Shown here one piece after another: positions 8,068 through 16,133 of a DNA stretch of 64,000 nt; position 1 is the first letter of the stretch; every line of letters begins with the position of its first letter. The DNA is from Pseudomonadota bacterium (GTDB lineage: Bacteria; Pseudomonadota; Alphaproteobacteria; Azospirillales; Azospirillaceae). The DNA is taken from NCBI GenBank assembly GCA_023423695.1, contig JAFAFA010000010.1, positions 1-64,000 on the forward strand. Reading direction: 5' to 3'. The translations under genes and the position numbers were made by a program. Below the pieces are notes generated by a model, which was not told where the DNA came from, ran no database searches, and saw only the letters and a list, made by a program, of their open reading frames with translations.

Positions 8068-8273
8068 GCGCCGTCCTCCGCGTCAACGGCCAGGAAGAGC
8101 CGCTGTCCGCCGCGTCGGTCGCCGACCTCCTGGCCGCGCGCGGCATCGCCGCGGGCGCTCTGGGCGTCGCCGTCGCCCTGAACGGCGCCGTGGTTCCCCG
8201 CCGCCGCTGGTCGGAAACCCCGCTCCAGCCCGGCGACAGCCTGGAAATCGTCCGCCCGATCCAGGGCGGCTGA
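8064..8273 (+). CDS. thiS: Sulfur carrier protein ThiS
   Basis: A 69-residue ubiquitin-like protein beginning MSAVLRVNGQEEPL and ending in the required double glycine (RPIQGG), which is converted to a thiocarboxylate and donates sulfur to the thiazole ring. Its ATG overlaps the thiO stop, so translation is coupled. Its length matches the family. The motif VALNGAVVPRRRW in the middle is typical of ThiS. Confidence 0.93.
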   Translation: MSAVLRVNGQEEPLSAASVADLLAARGIAAGALGVAVALNGAVVPRRRWSETPLQPGDSLEIVRPIQGG

Positions 8274-8285
8274 CCCTCCGATCCT

Positions 8286-8371
8286 CCCTCTCCCGCAACC
8301 GGCTTGGAAAAATTCCCCTCTCCACCCTGCGGAGAGGGGAATTTCTCCGGACTGGTCGGGGCGGGAGAGGG
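8286..8371. repeat. Nested palindrome in the thiS-thiG gap
   Basis: An outer inverted repeat, CCCTCTCCCGC (8286-8296) against GCGGGAGAGGG (8361-8371), encloses an inner 14-bp perfect stem AAATTCCCCTCTCC / GGAGAGGGGAATTT (8310-8323 and 8331-8344) with a 7-base loop. The CCCTCTCCC core is shared with the intergenic elements elsewhere in the window. It sits inside the thi operon, 20 bases before thiG. Confidence 0.7.
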
Positions 8372-8391
8372 CCTTTGCAAAGGCTCCTTCA

Positions 8392-9198
8392 ATGCCCCAA
8401 ACCACCCCCGACACCCTCACCATCGCCGGGCGCGGCTTCGGCTCGCGGCTGTTCCTCGGCACCGCCGGCTATCCCAACCAGCAGGTGATGCTCGACGCGC
8501 TGGAGTCCAGCGGCAGCGAGCTGGTCACGCTGGCGATCCGGCGCATCAGCCTGGACGCCTATTCGGAAAGCCTCGTCGACGTGCTGGCCCGCGCCACCGC
8601 CAACCGCCCCACCGGCCCGGTCGGGCTGCTGCCCAACACCGCCGGCTGCATGACCGCCAAGGAGGCCGTGCTGACCGCCCAGCTGTCCCGCGAGGCGCTG
8701 GACACACCCTGGATCAAGCTGGAGGTCATCGGCGACCGCGAGCTGCTCTATCCCGACGTGGAGGAGTTGCTGCGCGCGACGGAGGAGCTGGTGAACGACG
8801 GCTTCGTCGTGCTGCCCTACTGCAACGACGATCCCGTCACCTGCCGCAAGCTGGCCGACCTGGGCGCGGCGGCGGTGATGCCGCTGGGGGCCTTCATCGG
8901 GTCGGGCCTGGGCATCCGCAACCCGCACGCCATCGAGACGATCTGCGCCCGCAGCCCGGTGCCGGTGGTGCTCGACGCCGGCATCGGCACCGCCTCCGAC
9001 GCGGCGCTGGCGATGGAGCTGGGCTGTGCCGCGGTGCTGCTGAACACCGCAGTGTCGAAGGCGCGCGATCCGGTGCGGATGGCCGCGGCGATGCGCGATG
9101 CGGTCAGTGCCGGCCGCGGCGCCCATCTGGCCGGCCGCATGCCGATGCGGGCCTATGCCGAACCCTCCAGCCCGCAGATGGGCCTGATCGGCAGTTGA
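8392..9198 (+). CDS. thiG: Thiazole synthase ThiG
   Basis: A 268-residue TIM-barrel enzyme that builds the thiazole phosphate moiety from deoxyxylulose phosphate, dehydroglycine and ThiS thiocarboxylate. The Schiff-base lysine is in WIKLEVIGD (about residue 105), and the phosphate-binding segments PLGAFIGSGLGIRNP and VLDAGIGTASDAA are present. It is third in the riboswitch-controlled operon, separated from thiS by a palindromic element of 118 bases. No thiE, thiC or thiF follows within the window. Confidence 0.95.
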   Translation: MPQTTPDTLTIAGRGFGSRLFLGTAGYPNQQVMLDALESSGSELVTLAIRRISLDAYSESLVDVLARATANRPTGPVGLLPNTAGCMTAKEAVLTAQLSREALDTPWIKLEVIGDRELLYPDVEELLRATEELVNDGFVVLPYCNDDPVTCRKLADLGAAAVMPLGAFIGSGLGIRNPHAIETICARSPVPVVLDAGIGTASDAALAMELGCAAVLLNTAVSKARDPVRMAAAMRDAVSAGRGAHLAGRMPMRAYAEPSSPQMGLIGS

Positions 9199-9306
9199 TG
9201 GCGAAGCGGCGTGCCTCTTGCGGTTGTCCAATCGGCCGCTTGATCCGGCGCGGCGGCTGACGCAGGCTGTCGCGAGAGCGCCCCTCAAGCCGGAGACCTC
9301 CCGACC

Positions 9307-9750
9307 GTGCCCGCCACCTTCGAACCCCGTACCCCCGACTGGAAGGCGCGCTGTCTCGCGTCCTTCGAACAGCAGCCGATCTGCAGGACGCTCGGCATCC
9401 AGATGGCGGCGATGGAGCCCGGCTTCTGCGAGATGCGGCTGCCTTTCCGCGCCGATCTGACGCAGCAGCACGGCTTCTTCCATGCTGGCATGGTCAGCAC
9501 GCTGGCCGACAATGCCGGCGGCTATGCCGCGCTGACCCTGATGCCCGCCGGGGCGGAGGTGCTGGCGGTGGAGTTCAAGATCAACCTGATGTCGCCGGCC
9601 AAGGGCGACGTCATGATCGCCCGCGCCCGCGTGGTGAAGCCGGGCCGCACCCTGGTCATCACCCAGGTCGAGGTCTCGATGCTGGACGGCGGGGTGGAGA
9701 AGGACTGCGCCCTGATGCAGCAGACCACCTTCTGCGTGATGCCGAAATGA
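9307..9750 (+). CDS. PaaI-family hotdog thioesterase
   Basis: A 147-residue single hotdog domain. The segment QQHGFFHAGMVSTLADNAGGYAA holds the HGG-like HG motif and the catalytic Asp/Asn region of PaaI-type acyl-CoA thioesterases, and the second half (AVEFKINLMSPAKGD) is the usual beta-sheet. It probably hydrolyses an acyl-CoA; the substrate is unknown. The start is GTG with GGAG upstream. It lies 108 bases after thiG on the same strand and need not be part of the thiamine operon. Confidence 0.85.
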   Translation: MPATFEPRTPDWKARCLASFEQQPICRTLGIQMAAMEPGFCEMRLPFRADLTQQHGFFHAGMVSTLADNAGGYAALTLMPAGAEVLAVEFKINLMSPAKGDVMIARARVVKPGRTLVITQVEVSMLDGGVEKDCALMQQTTFCVMPK

Positions 9751-9779
9751 TGGTCCAACCGGTCCGAAAGGGGTTTTCC

Positions 9780-10253
9780 ATGCCGTCCGCAAGCCCGCTG
9801 CCCGCACGCACCGCTGCCCTTCTGCTGGCCGGCGGCCTGATGGCGCTTGCCGCCCAGGCCGCCCCGGCGGAAGCCAAGGATCCGCCCTCCTGCGCCGCCA
9901 TCTCCTTCCGTCCGCTGCCGAGCGGCACCCCGGACGGCGAGCAGGAAACCGGCCTCTACAAGTCGCGCTTCGGCAAGATCGAGGTGAAGGCCGACGTCAA
10001 GGGCGGTCAGGCCACCAATTATTACATGGTGCTGAACGGCAAGAAGGTGGACGGCCCGGCCACCCCGCCGAAGCTGTCGGACGCCTGCCTGAAATCCAAG
10101 CACGTCAAGCTGCCCTTCGCCAAGCAGGCCCAGGGCGCCTGCACCGGCAGCCGCTTCCGCGTGGTCGTCGACCGGTCCGGCGGCAAGCCGGTCGCCGCCT
10201 TCTTCGGGCTGCAGGGCGAGGACTGGGCCTACTGCAGCGCCACCACCCTGTAA
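9780..10253 (+). CDS. Exported hypothetical protein
   Basis: A 157-residue protein with an N-terminal signal peptide (ALLLAGGLMALAAQAAPAEA) and a mature part with four cysteines, including those in PPSCAAISF and EDWAYCSATTL, which could form disulfides in the periplasm. The sequence has a lysine-rich middle and no family that I recognise. AAAGGGG precedes the ATG. It is convergent with mgtE, with 34 bases between the stops. Confidence 0.65.
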   Translation: MPSASPLPARTAALLLAGGLMALAAQAAPAEAKDPPSCAAISFRPLPSGTPDGEQETGLYKSRFGKIEVKADVKGGQATNYYMVLNGKKVDGPATPPKLSDACLKSKHVKLPFAKQAQGACTGSRFRVVVDRSGGKPVAAFFGLQGEDWAYCSATTL

Positions 10254-10287
10254 GGCGCTCCGCTTCCCGATCTTTCCTGGGGCTGCC

Positions 10288-11724
10288 CTACAGCAGGAAC
10301 GCCGACGCCAGCCCCAGGAAGGCCAGGAAGCCGATGACGTCGGTGATGGTGGTCAGGAACACCGCGCTGGACACTGCGGGATCGACCCCCAGCTTCTCCA
10401 GCCCCAGCGGGATCAGCGCGCCGCTGAGCCCCGCCACCACCAGATTGATGATCATGGCGAGCCCGATGACGATGCCGATCATCGGGCCGTACCAGACCAG
10501 CGCGATCACCCCGACCATCACGGCGAAGATGCCGCCGTTGATCAGCCCGACCAGCAACTCCTTCCCCACAACCCGCATGGCGTTGGCGGAGGACAGCTCG
10601 TGCGTCGCCAGCGCGCGGACGACGACGGTCAGCGTCTGGGTTCCGGCATTGCCGCCCATCGAGGCGACGATGGGCATCAGCACCGCCAGCGCCACGATCT
10701 GCTCGATGGTGCCCTCGAACAGCGAGATGACGCCCGACGCCAGGAAGGCGGTGGCGAGGTTGACGGTCAGCCAGCCGACCCGGCCGCGGGCGATGTCGGC
10801 GATGCCGCTGAACACGCCGGTGTCGCCCGACCCGCTCAGCTTGCGCAGGTCGTCCTCCGCCTCCTCGTCGATGATGCGGACCACGTCGTCGACGGTGATG
10901 ACGCCGATCAGCCGGCCGGCGGCATCGACCACGGGGGCGGAGACCAGGGCATATTGGCGGAACAGGTTGGCGACCTCCGCCCGCTCCATGGTGGCGGGGA
11001 TCGCATCGACCTCGCCGGTGACGAGGTCGGCGATGCGCACGGCCCGGCGCTGGCGCAGCAGGCGCGACAGCGGCACCGCCCCCACCACCCGGTGCATCGG
11101 ATCGACGATGAAGATGTCGTAGAAATCCTCCGGCAGCGTGTCGGTCGCCGCCCGGACGAAGTCGATGGTCTTGCCCACCGTCCAAAATTCCGGCACCGCT
11201 ACCAGCTCGCGCTGCATCATGCGGCCGGCGCTGTCCTCGTCGTAGGTCAGGTTCTCCTGCACCAGCGCGCGTTCGGCGTCCGGCAGGTTCGCCAGGATCT
11301 GCGCCCGCGTCTCCGCGTCCAGATCCTCGATCAGCTCGACGGCGTCGTCGGTGTCGAGGTCGGCGACGGCGGCGGCCAGTTCCTGCGGCTCGAACCGTTC
11401 GATCAGCGCTTCGCGCAGATCCGGGTTCAGGTAGGACAGCACCTCTCCGTCCAGCTCCGCCGGCAGCAGGTCGATCAGGTCGGCGCGCTCGGCCGGGTCG
11501 GCCTGCTCGATCAGGTCGGCGATGTCGGCGGCGTGCAGTTCCTCCAGCCGCGCCAGAACGGCGTCTCGTTCGCGGGCGCGCAGCAGGGCGACGATCTCTT
11601 CCACGAATTCCGGATCGACGCCGTAGGGACGCTCGTCCTCCGCCTCATGGCCCATGGGACGAGATCCAGGGGGATGGGCGGCGCTGTCCGGCCGCAGGTC
11701 CGGCGTGTGGGGATCGGTGTGCAT
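10288..11724 (-). CDS. mgtE: Magnesium transporter MgtE
   Basis: A 478-residue protein with the full MgtE layout. There is an acidic N-terminal domain of repeats such as ADIADLIEQADPAERADLID (about 40-150), then a pair of CBS domains (about 155-275, with DLVTGEVDAIPATM and LIGVITVDDVV), then five membrane helices with the selectivity-filter region PIVASMGGNAGTQ (about 370). It forms a dimeric, Mg2+-gated Mg2+ channel in the inner membrane. The ATG chosen has AAGGGAGG upstream; an 80-codon extension lacks a ribosome site. Confidence 0.95.
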   Translation of the reverse strand: MHTDPHTPDLRPDSAAHPPGSRPMGHEAEDERPYGVDPEFVEEIVALLRARERDAVLARLEELHAADIADLIEQADPAERADLIDLLPAELDGEVLSYLNPDLREALIERFEPQELAAAVADLDTDDAVELIEDLDAETRAQILANLPDAERALVQENLTYDEDSAGRMMQRELVAVPEFWTVGKTIDFVRAATDTLPEDFYDIFIVDPMHRVVGAVPLSRLLRQRRAVRIADLVTGEVDAIPATMERAEVANLFRQYALVSAPVVDAAGRLIGVITVDDVVRIIDEEAEDDLRKLSGSGDTGVFSGIADIARGRVGWLTVNLATAFLASGVISLFEGTIEQIVALAVLMPIVASMGGNAGTQTLTVVVRALATHELSSANAMRVVGKELLVGLINGGIFAVMVGVIALVWYGPMIGIVIGLAMIINLVVAGLSGALIPLGLEKLGVDPAVSSAVFLTTITDVIGFLAFLGLASAFLL

Positions 11725-12080
11725 GCCGGCACCCTCCCTTCGACGATGGCAACGCCCGAATGCCGGCACGGACACCGACGGCACGGCAACGGCAACACGG
11801 CTCCGCGACATCGGACGGTGGGCCGGCGGCGTTCGGGCTTTGCGGGTTGTGGAAGGCCTCCGCACGGTACCATGGTCCCGACGCGAAGGACGGGAACTGC
11901 ACCGGCAGGGGCGCCCCCGACATAGAGGCGCAGCCCCCGTTTGTCCAGCCCGGTCGGGCATGGAACAGGCGTTCCCGGTGCTTTTCCCACCATACTCCCG
12001 GCACCCTCTTGCACCGCAACAACCCTTCGTGTTCCCATCTCGGCGTGCCGCATCAAGGGGAAAAGGGGCCGGACGCGCCT
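11725..12080. other. Divergent gap between mgtE and the STAS gene
   Basis: This 356-base interval has no convincing gene. It carries the ribosome site of mgtE at its left end and a TTGCACCGCAACA motif near its right end. I see no magnesium riboswitch signature. Confidence 0.5.
12009..12021 (+). promoter_or_regulatory. Palindromic TTGCACCGCAACA motif
   Basis: The core TTGC-acc-GCAA is an inverted repeat 60 bases before the STAS start. The same 13 bases occur upstream of the phasin gene, which suggests a common DNA-binding protein; a PhaR-type regulator of the polyhydroxyalkanoate system is a candidate. This is inference from the shared motif only. Confidence 0.35.
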
Positions 12081-12383
12081 ATGGAGTATGCCTTCACCAC
12101 CGTCGGTGACCGCGACGGCATCCTGCTGTCGGGCCGCTGCACCTACGAGGACGGCAACCGCTTCCACGACATGCTGCGCGATTGGGACTTTGCCGCCAGC
12201 CCGGTGGTGCCGATCGACCTGCGCTTCGTCACCTTCATCGACTCCGCCGCCATCGGCATGATGTTCATCCTGGCCAACCGCTGCCGCGAGGCCGGCGGCC
12301 ACATCGTCGCCAACGGCGCCGCTCCCCACATCGTCCGCGCGCTGCGCCGCGCCGCGCTCGACCGTTATATCGAGTTCCGCTGA
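12081..12383 (+). CDS. STAS-domain protein (anti-sigma factor antagonist-like)
   Basis: A 100-residue single STAS domain. The phosphorylatable serine region is FIDSAAIGMMFILANRC (serine at about residue 54), the position used in SpoIIAA-type antagonists for switching by serine kinases. The beta-sheet start (YAFTTVGDRDGILLSG) and the C-terminal helix fit. No anti-sigma kinase or phosphatase gene is adjacent, so its partner is elsewhere. The ATG has AAGGGG ahead at slightly long spacing. Confidence 0.8.
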   Translation: MEYAFTTVGDRDGILLSGRCTYEDGNRFHDMLRDWDFAASPVVPIDLRFVTFIDSAAIGMMFILANRCREAGGHIVANGAAPHIVRALRRAALDRYIEFR

Positions 12384-12538
12384 GGGAGTTCCGCTGAGGG
12401 AGTTCCGAATTCGGGGAGGGTGGCACCCCGAACCGCTCCTCCCGGCGCCCGGACGGTGCCTTCCGATGCGCCGTTGACCCACCCTGTCATAGAACCGCAA
12501 CACTGGCCGCTCCCCCCCTCACTGCCGGCGGAGTTGTC

Positions 12539-13249
12539 GTGGAGGCTCTGCATCGTCTCGACCAGGCACTGCTCCTGTGGCTGAACCAGTTCGCGGGGCA
12601 CAGTGCGGTGCTGGACATGGCGGTGCGCGGTATCGCCAACATCTACCTGATCAAGCTGGGACTGCTCTGTGCTGCCCTGTGGTGGCTGTGGTTCCGCCGC
12701 GACGACATGGAGGCCGAGCGCCGGCTGGTGGTCGATGCCCTGGCCGCCGTGGTCCTGGCGGTGGCGGCGTCGATCCTCATCCAGGCGGTGATGCCGGCGC
12801 GGCCCCGCCCGCTGCACGATGCTGGGCTGGGTTTCGTTCCGCCCATCGGCCAGAGCCGCGAAGCCCTGAAGAACTGGAGTTCCTTCCCCAGCGACAATGC
12901 CGCCCTCGCCTTTGCGCTGGCCGCGACCTTCGTCCGCGCCTCGCGCCTGTGGGGATTGCTGGCCTGCCTATGGGCCGCCGTGGTCGTCAGCCTGCCGCGG
13001 GTCTATCTGGGCCTGCATTACCCCGGCGACGTGGCCGGCGGCGCCCTGATCGGCATCGCCAGCGCCTTTGCCACAGCACGGTTGCTGCCGATGGACGGCG
13101 TCCACCGGCTGGTGGCCTGGACGGAGGAGCGCTGGCGGCCCTGGTTCTACAGCGGCGCCTTCCTGGCGATCTACGAGATGATGGTGCTGTTCGAGGATCT
13201 CCGCCGCGCCGCCGGGGGTGCGGCGAAACTGCTGCGCGCGCTGATCTGA
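12539..13249 (+). CDS. PAP2-family membrane phosphatase
   Basis: A 236-residue protein with five to six hydrophobic segments. The acid-phosphatase signature is present: ARPRP (about residue 85), PSDN (about 118; PSGH in the usual form, so the histidine is replaced) and LPRVYLGLHYPGD (about 155-168), holding the catalytic histidine and aspartate. Members dephosphorylate lipid phosphates such as undecaprenyl pyrophosphate or phosphatidate at the outer face of the inner membrane. The start is GTG with GGCGGAG ahead. It is followed by a terminator that serves the opposing tRNA gene. Confidence 0.85.
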   Translation: MEALHRLDQALLLWLNQFAGHSAVLDMAVRGIANIYLIKLGLLCAALWWLWFRRDDMEAERRLVVDALAAVVLAVAASILIQAVMPARPRPLHDAGLGFVPPIGQSREALKNWSSFPSDNAALAFALAATFVRASRLWGLLACLWAAVVVSLPRVYLGLHYPGDVAGGALIGIASAFATARLLPMDGVHRLVAWTEERWRPWFYSGAFLAIYEMMVLFEDLRRAAGGAAKLLRALI

Positions 13250-13273
13250 TCGGGACACGAAGGCGCGGATACG

Positions 13274-13305
13274 AAAAAGCCCGCTCGGTCTTGCGACCTG
13301 CGGGC
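13274..13305 (-). terminator. Terminator of tRNA-Leu
   Basis: On the minus strand GCCCGC and GCGGGC form the outer stem around an inner GGTC-GCAA-GACC hairpin, followed by TTTTT. It ends the tRNA transcript and could also slow transcription from the PAP2 gene. Confidence 0.75.
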
Positions 13306-13353
13306 CTTTCGTCTTTCCCGTATCCCCGGGATGGTCCCATCTGCATGGGAGAG

Positions 13354-13438
13354 TGGTGCGGTCGAGAAGACTCGAACTTCCACGGGTTGCCCCACAGCGA
13401 CCTCAACGCTGCGCGTCTACCAATTCCGCCACGACCGC
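13354..13438 (-). tRNA. tRNA-Leu (anticodon GAG)
   Basis: The minus strand folds as an 85-base class II tRNA including an encoded CCA. The acceptor stem GCGGTCG pairs with CGACCGC, the anticodon arm is CAGCG-TTGAGGT-CGCTG with anticodon GAG, there is a long variable arm, and the T arm has GTTCGAGTC. It reads CUC and CUU leucine codons. Confidence 0.95.
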
Positions 13439-13491
13439 ATCAGGCTGGTAGTTCCCGACGTCCGCTTGCGCGCCTCATCGGGTGGAGCGGG

Positions 13492-13520
13492 TAGATATCA
13501 GCTTCCCGACGGTCGATCAA
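13492..13520 (-). promoter_or_regulatory. Promoter of tRNA-Leu
   Basis: On the minus strand a -35 TTGATC and a -10 TATCTA are separated by exactly 17 bases, about 55 bases upstream of the mature tRNA 5' end, which would leave a short leader for RNase P. Confidence 0.5.
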
Positions 13521-13612
13521 GCGCTACAATCATCGTTCGCGAAGAAAAATTCAGAGCGGCCTTCCGGCCGCTTCGCCGACACTGCAGCCGACACCGCCAG
13601 AGACCTTATCGA

Positions 13613-14350
13613 ATGACCTCCCCGACAAGCCCGCCTGCCAGCCTGTCCGCCAGTCAGACCCAGCCGGAGACGCCCGGCCGGCCGCAGCCGATCGAGTGGC
13701 GCATCTCCGACCAGCCGGTGCCCTACCCCGACGCCATCGCCGAGATGGAGGCCCGCGTCGAGGCGATCCGCGCCGGCACCGCGCCGGAACTGGTCTGGCT
13801 GCTGGAGCATCCGCCGCTCTACACCGCCGGCACCAGCGCGCGGGACGAGGATCTGCTGGAGGCCGACCGCTTCCCCGTCTACCGCAGCGGCCGCGGCGGC
13901 CAGTACACCTACCATGGGCCGGGACAGCGCGTGGCCTACGTCATGCTGGACCTGAAGGCCCGCGGCGCCGACATCCGCGGCTTCGTCCGCGACCTGGAGG
14001 AGTGGATCATCCGCACGCTGGCCTCCTTCAACATCAAGGGAGAACGGCGCGAGGGCCGCGTCGGCATCTGGGTCGACAAGCAGCCCTATGGCGGGCTGAG
14101 GGGCCAGGAGGACAAGATCGCCGCCATCGGCGTGCGGGTGCGCCGCTGGGTCAGCTTCCACGGCATCGCCCTGAACGTGGAGCCTGACCTGTCCCATTTC
14201 GGCGGCATCGTCCCCTGCGGCATCGCCGAGCATGGCGTCACCTCCATCGTGGCGCTGGGCCAATTGGTGACGATGGAGGATGTCGATTCTGCGCTGATCG
14301 CGGCTTGGCCGGAGGTGTTCGGCGGTCCGATGCGGGGCGAGGAGGATTAA
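13613..14350 (+). CDS. lipB: Octanoyltransferase LipB
   Basis: A 245-residue enzyme that moves octanoyl groups from acyl carrier protein to lipoyl domains. The family signature RGGQYTYHGPGQ lies near residue 100, the catalytic lysine region is EDKIAAIGVRV and the catalytic cysteine is in GGIVPCGI (about residue 202). The ATG at 13613 is the start that leaves a normal-length N-terminus; a longer frame runs through the tRNA gene and cannot be real. Its stop codon overlaps that of the opposing gene. Confidence 0.95.
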   Translation: MTSPTSPPASLSASQTQPETPGRPQPIEWRISDQPVPYPDAIAEMEARVEAIRAGTAPELVWLLEHPPLYTAGTSARDEDLLEADRFPVYRSGRGGQYTYHGPGQRVAYVMLDLKARGADIRGFVRDLEEWIIRTLASFNIKGERREGRVGIWVDKQPYGGLRGQEDKIAAIGVRVRRWVSFHGIALNVEPDLSHFGGIVPCGIAEHGVTSIVALGQLVTMEDVDSALIAAWPEVFGGPMRGEED

Positions 14351-14859
14351 TATTTCTGGAACCCGCCGGCGGCCGGGGTGGCGGCCTGATCGCCGGCGGG
14401 GTTCACGCGCGGATCCTTGTTGTCCATCGACTGCACGGTGCAGGCGGTGGAATCGCCGTTGCGGAACAGGTAGATCTTCTTGCGGTCGGCTTTCTTGCCG
14501 GGATCGTTCAGGTTCAGCCCATGGCCGAAGGCGACGCCCAGAACCTCCCCCTTGAAATAGGCGCGGAAGCGCAACGGCGTGATCTCGGTGAAGCGCAGGG
14601 CGGCGCAGTCGCGGCTCAGCTCCTTCTCGAACTTGCCGGCCTTGCGCCAATCCTCCTTGGAGCGGATCGTCATCCATTGCGGCGGCAGCGGGAACTGCAC
14701 GATGGGCGGCGCAATGGGCAGGCTGGACCCCGGCTGCGGCGGCGCCTGATGGCCCGGCTCCGTCCGCTCCAGCGGTCCGGCCAACGCCGGAACAGCGACC
14801 GGAAGCAGCATTGCCAGGAAGACGGCCGCCACCCGGCGGTGGCGATCAAATCCGGACAT
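14347..14859 (-). CDS. Exported hypothetical protein
   Basis: A 170-residue protein with a signal peptide (VAAVFLAMLLPVAVPALA), a Pro-rich stretch after it, and a mature domain containing MTIRSKEDWRKAGKFEKEL and two cysteines that could pair in the periplasm. I recognise no family. The gene overlaps the start of the preceding unknown gene region by 14 bases and its TAA overlaps the lipB TAA, so the two unknown genes probably form a translationally coupled pair. Confidence 0.65.
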   Translation of the reverse strand: MSGFDRHRRVAAVFLAMLLPVAVPALAGPLERTEPGHQAPPQPGSSLPIAPPIVQFPLPPQWMTIRSKEDWRKAGKFEKELSRDCAALRFTEITPLRFRAYFKGEVLGVAFGHGLNLNDPGKKADRKKIYLFRNGDSTACTVQSMDNKDPRVNPAGDQAATPAAGGFQKY

Positions 14860-15724
14860 CGTATTTCCGCTCCCTGGTCTCGGTTTCTTTGGGCGTGAAT
14901 TCCGCGTCGGGCTTCGCCTTGGCCGCTTCGGCCGGCGCCGCTCCGGCCAGCCGCCCCGACAGGGTGAGCGACAGCTCCAGCGCTTCGCCATCGGCCGGCG
15001 CGCCCTGCGGCGACAGGGTCACCGTTCCCTCCAGCTCCTTCGGCGGCCCGGCCATTGCCCCTTCCAGCAGGGCCATGACACGGCCGAGATCGTCGATGGC
15101 GACCCGGTCGGTCTCCACCGTCAGTCCCCTGCCCGGCCGGATTGCCGAGCGGATGGCGCCCAGAACCGCGGAAAGCCCCTCGCCCGCTGCCTCGGCCTGA
15201 ACCCGCGCCAGGACCAGCGCAGCATCGTTCAGCCGCACCGCCACGCGGCCGCCGGCTACGTCCAGGCCGACGCCGCGCAGTTCGACAGCCACCTCCCCTT
15301 GCGCGCCCTCCACCAGTGGCCGCAACTCCCCGGCCGGCCCTTCCAGCGCCGTGACTGCGGCCCGGCGTTCGGCTTCGCCGAAGCGGGCGGCAAGCGCCCC
15401 CTCGGCCGCAATGGCCTCCTCCCCGCTCATTCCGAACGCGGTCAGCAGCCGGCCCAAATCGCACGCCAGCGCCCGGATCGCCGGAACGATGCGGTCGGCA
15501 AGATCGTCAGCCGGCACGTCCCAAGGGCGCGCCAATGCGTCGTCCGCCGCCTCCGGCCCCAGGCTGAGGCGCACGGCGGGATCGCGTCCCTGCAAGGGAG
15601 AGGTTTGGGAGGCCGCAGAAGCCACCGGCTTGCGCACAGTTCTGCCCTTCGCCTCCGCCGCCTTGGCGAAGACGCCGGTGAGCATGGCCTTCATGCCGGC
15701 CACATCCGGCTTCCTTGCGGTCAT
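14846..15724 (-). CDS. Hypothetical protein (292 aa)
   Basis: A soluble, Ala/Arg/Glu-rich protein with no signal peptide and no motif that I can name. The central part (about residues 135-250) has alternating hydrophobic residues that suggest beta-strands (VAVELRGVGLDVAGGRVAV). The tail ends ETRERKYDVRI. The ATG at 15724 has AAGGGA at rather long distance; an internal ATG ten codons later is possible. Its end overlaps the start of the exported protein gene downstream, implying a two-gene operon. Confidence 0.6.
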   Translation of the reverse strand: MTARKPDVAGMKAMLTGVFAKAAEAKGRTVRKPVASAASQTSPLQGRDPAVRLSLGPEAADDALARPWDVPADDLADRIVPAIRALACDLGRLLTAFGMSGEEAIAAEGALAARFGEAERRAAVTALEGPAGELRPLVEGAQGEVAVELRGVGLDVAGGRVAVRLNDAALVLARVQAEAAGEGLSAVLGAIRSAIRPGRGLTVETDRVAIDDLGRVMALLEGAMAGPPKELEGTVTLSPQGAPADGEALELSLTLSGRLAGAAPAEAAKAKPDAEFTPKETETRERKYDVRI

Positions 15725-15802
15725 CCCGGCTGTCGTCCCTTGAACCACGGCGACAGCCAGCATGCCGCCGTCATGGTTAGCAGAACGCTAATACAGATGT
15801 GT

Positions 15803-15831
15803 AGTCCCTCTCCCGCAAGGGGAGAGGGACT
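15803..15831. repeat. CCCTCTCCC hairpin
   Basis: A 12-bp perfect stem AGTCCCTCTCCC with a five-base loop lies in the gap between acylphosphatase and the unknown gene pair. It shares its core with the other intergenic elements and may terminate transcription of the acyl-CoA ligase operon, though it has no T tract. Confidence 0.55.
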
Positions 15832-15842
15832 TCTACCGCGGC

Positions 15843-16133
15843 TCACGCCGTTGGACGCTGCTCGAATCCGGCCATGCCCGGGTCCTGCTCCGGCTCCGAC
15901 ACCACGTCGCGGACGATGGCCGAGGGCGGGCCGCGGCGGCAGGCCTCCAGCATGCGGTCGACAGCGTCGGCGGGGCCGGCGAACAGCGCCTCCACCGTGC
16001 CATCGGTGCGGTTGCGGACCCAGCCGGTCAGGCCAAGCCCGCCTGCGGTATCGACGGTCCAGCCGCGATACCACACCCCCTGCACCTTGCCCTGGACGCG
16101 GACGCGCACCGCCTTCCGTTCGGCGCCGCTCAT
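15843..16133 (-). CDS. acyP: Acylphosphatase
   Basis: A 96-residue alpha/beta protein with the acylphosphatase motifs VQGKVQGVWYRGWT (catalytic arginine) and GWVRNRTDGTVEA (catalytic asparagine). It hydrolyses acyl phosphates such as acetyl or carbamoyl phosphate. Its ATG overlaps the stop codon of the acyl-CoA ligase gene (ATGA), so the two are co-translated. The length is standard for the family. Confidence 0.93.
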   Translation of the reverse strand: MSGAERKAVRVRVQGKVQGVWYRGWTVDTAGGLGLTGWVRNRTDGTVEALFAGPADAVDRMLEACRRGPPSAIVRDVVSEPEQDPGMAGFEQRPTA

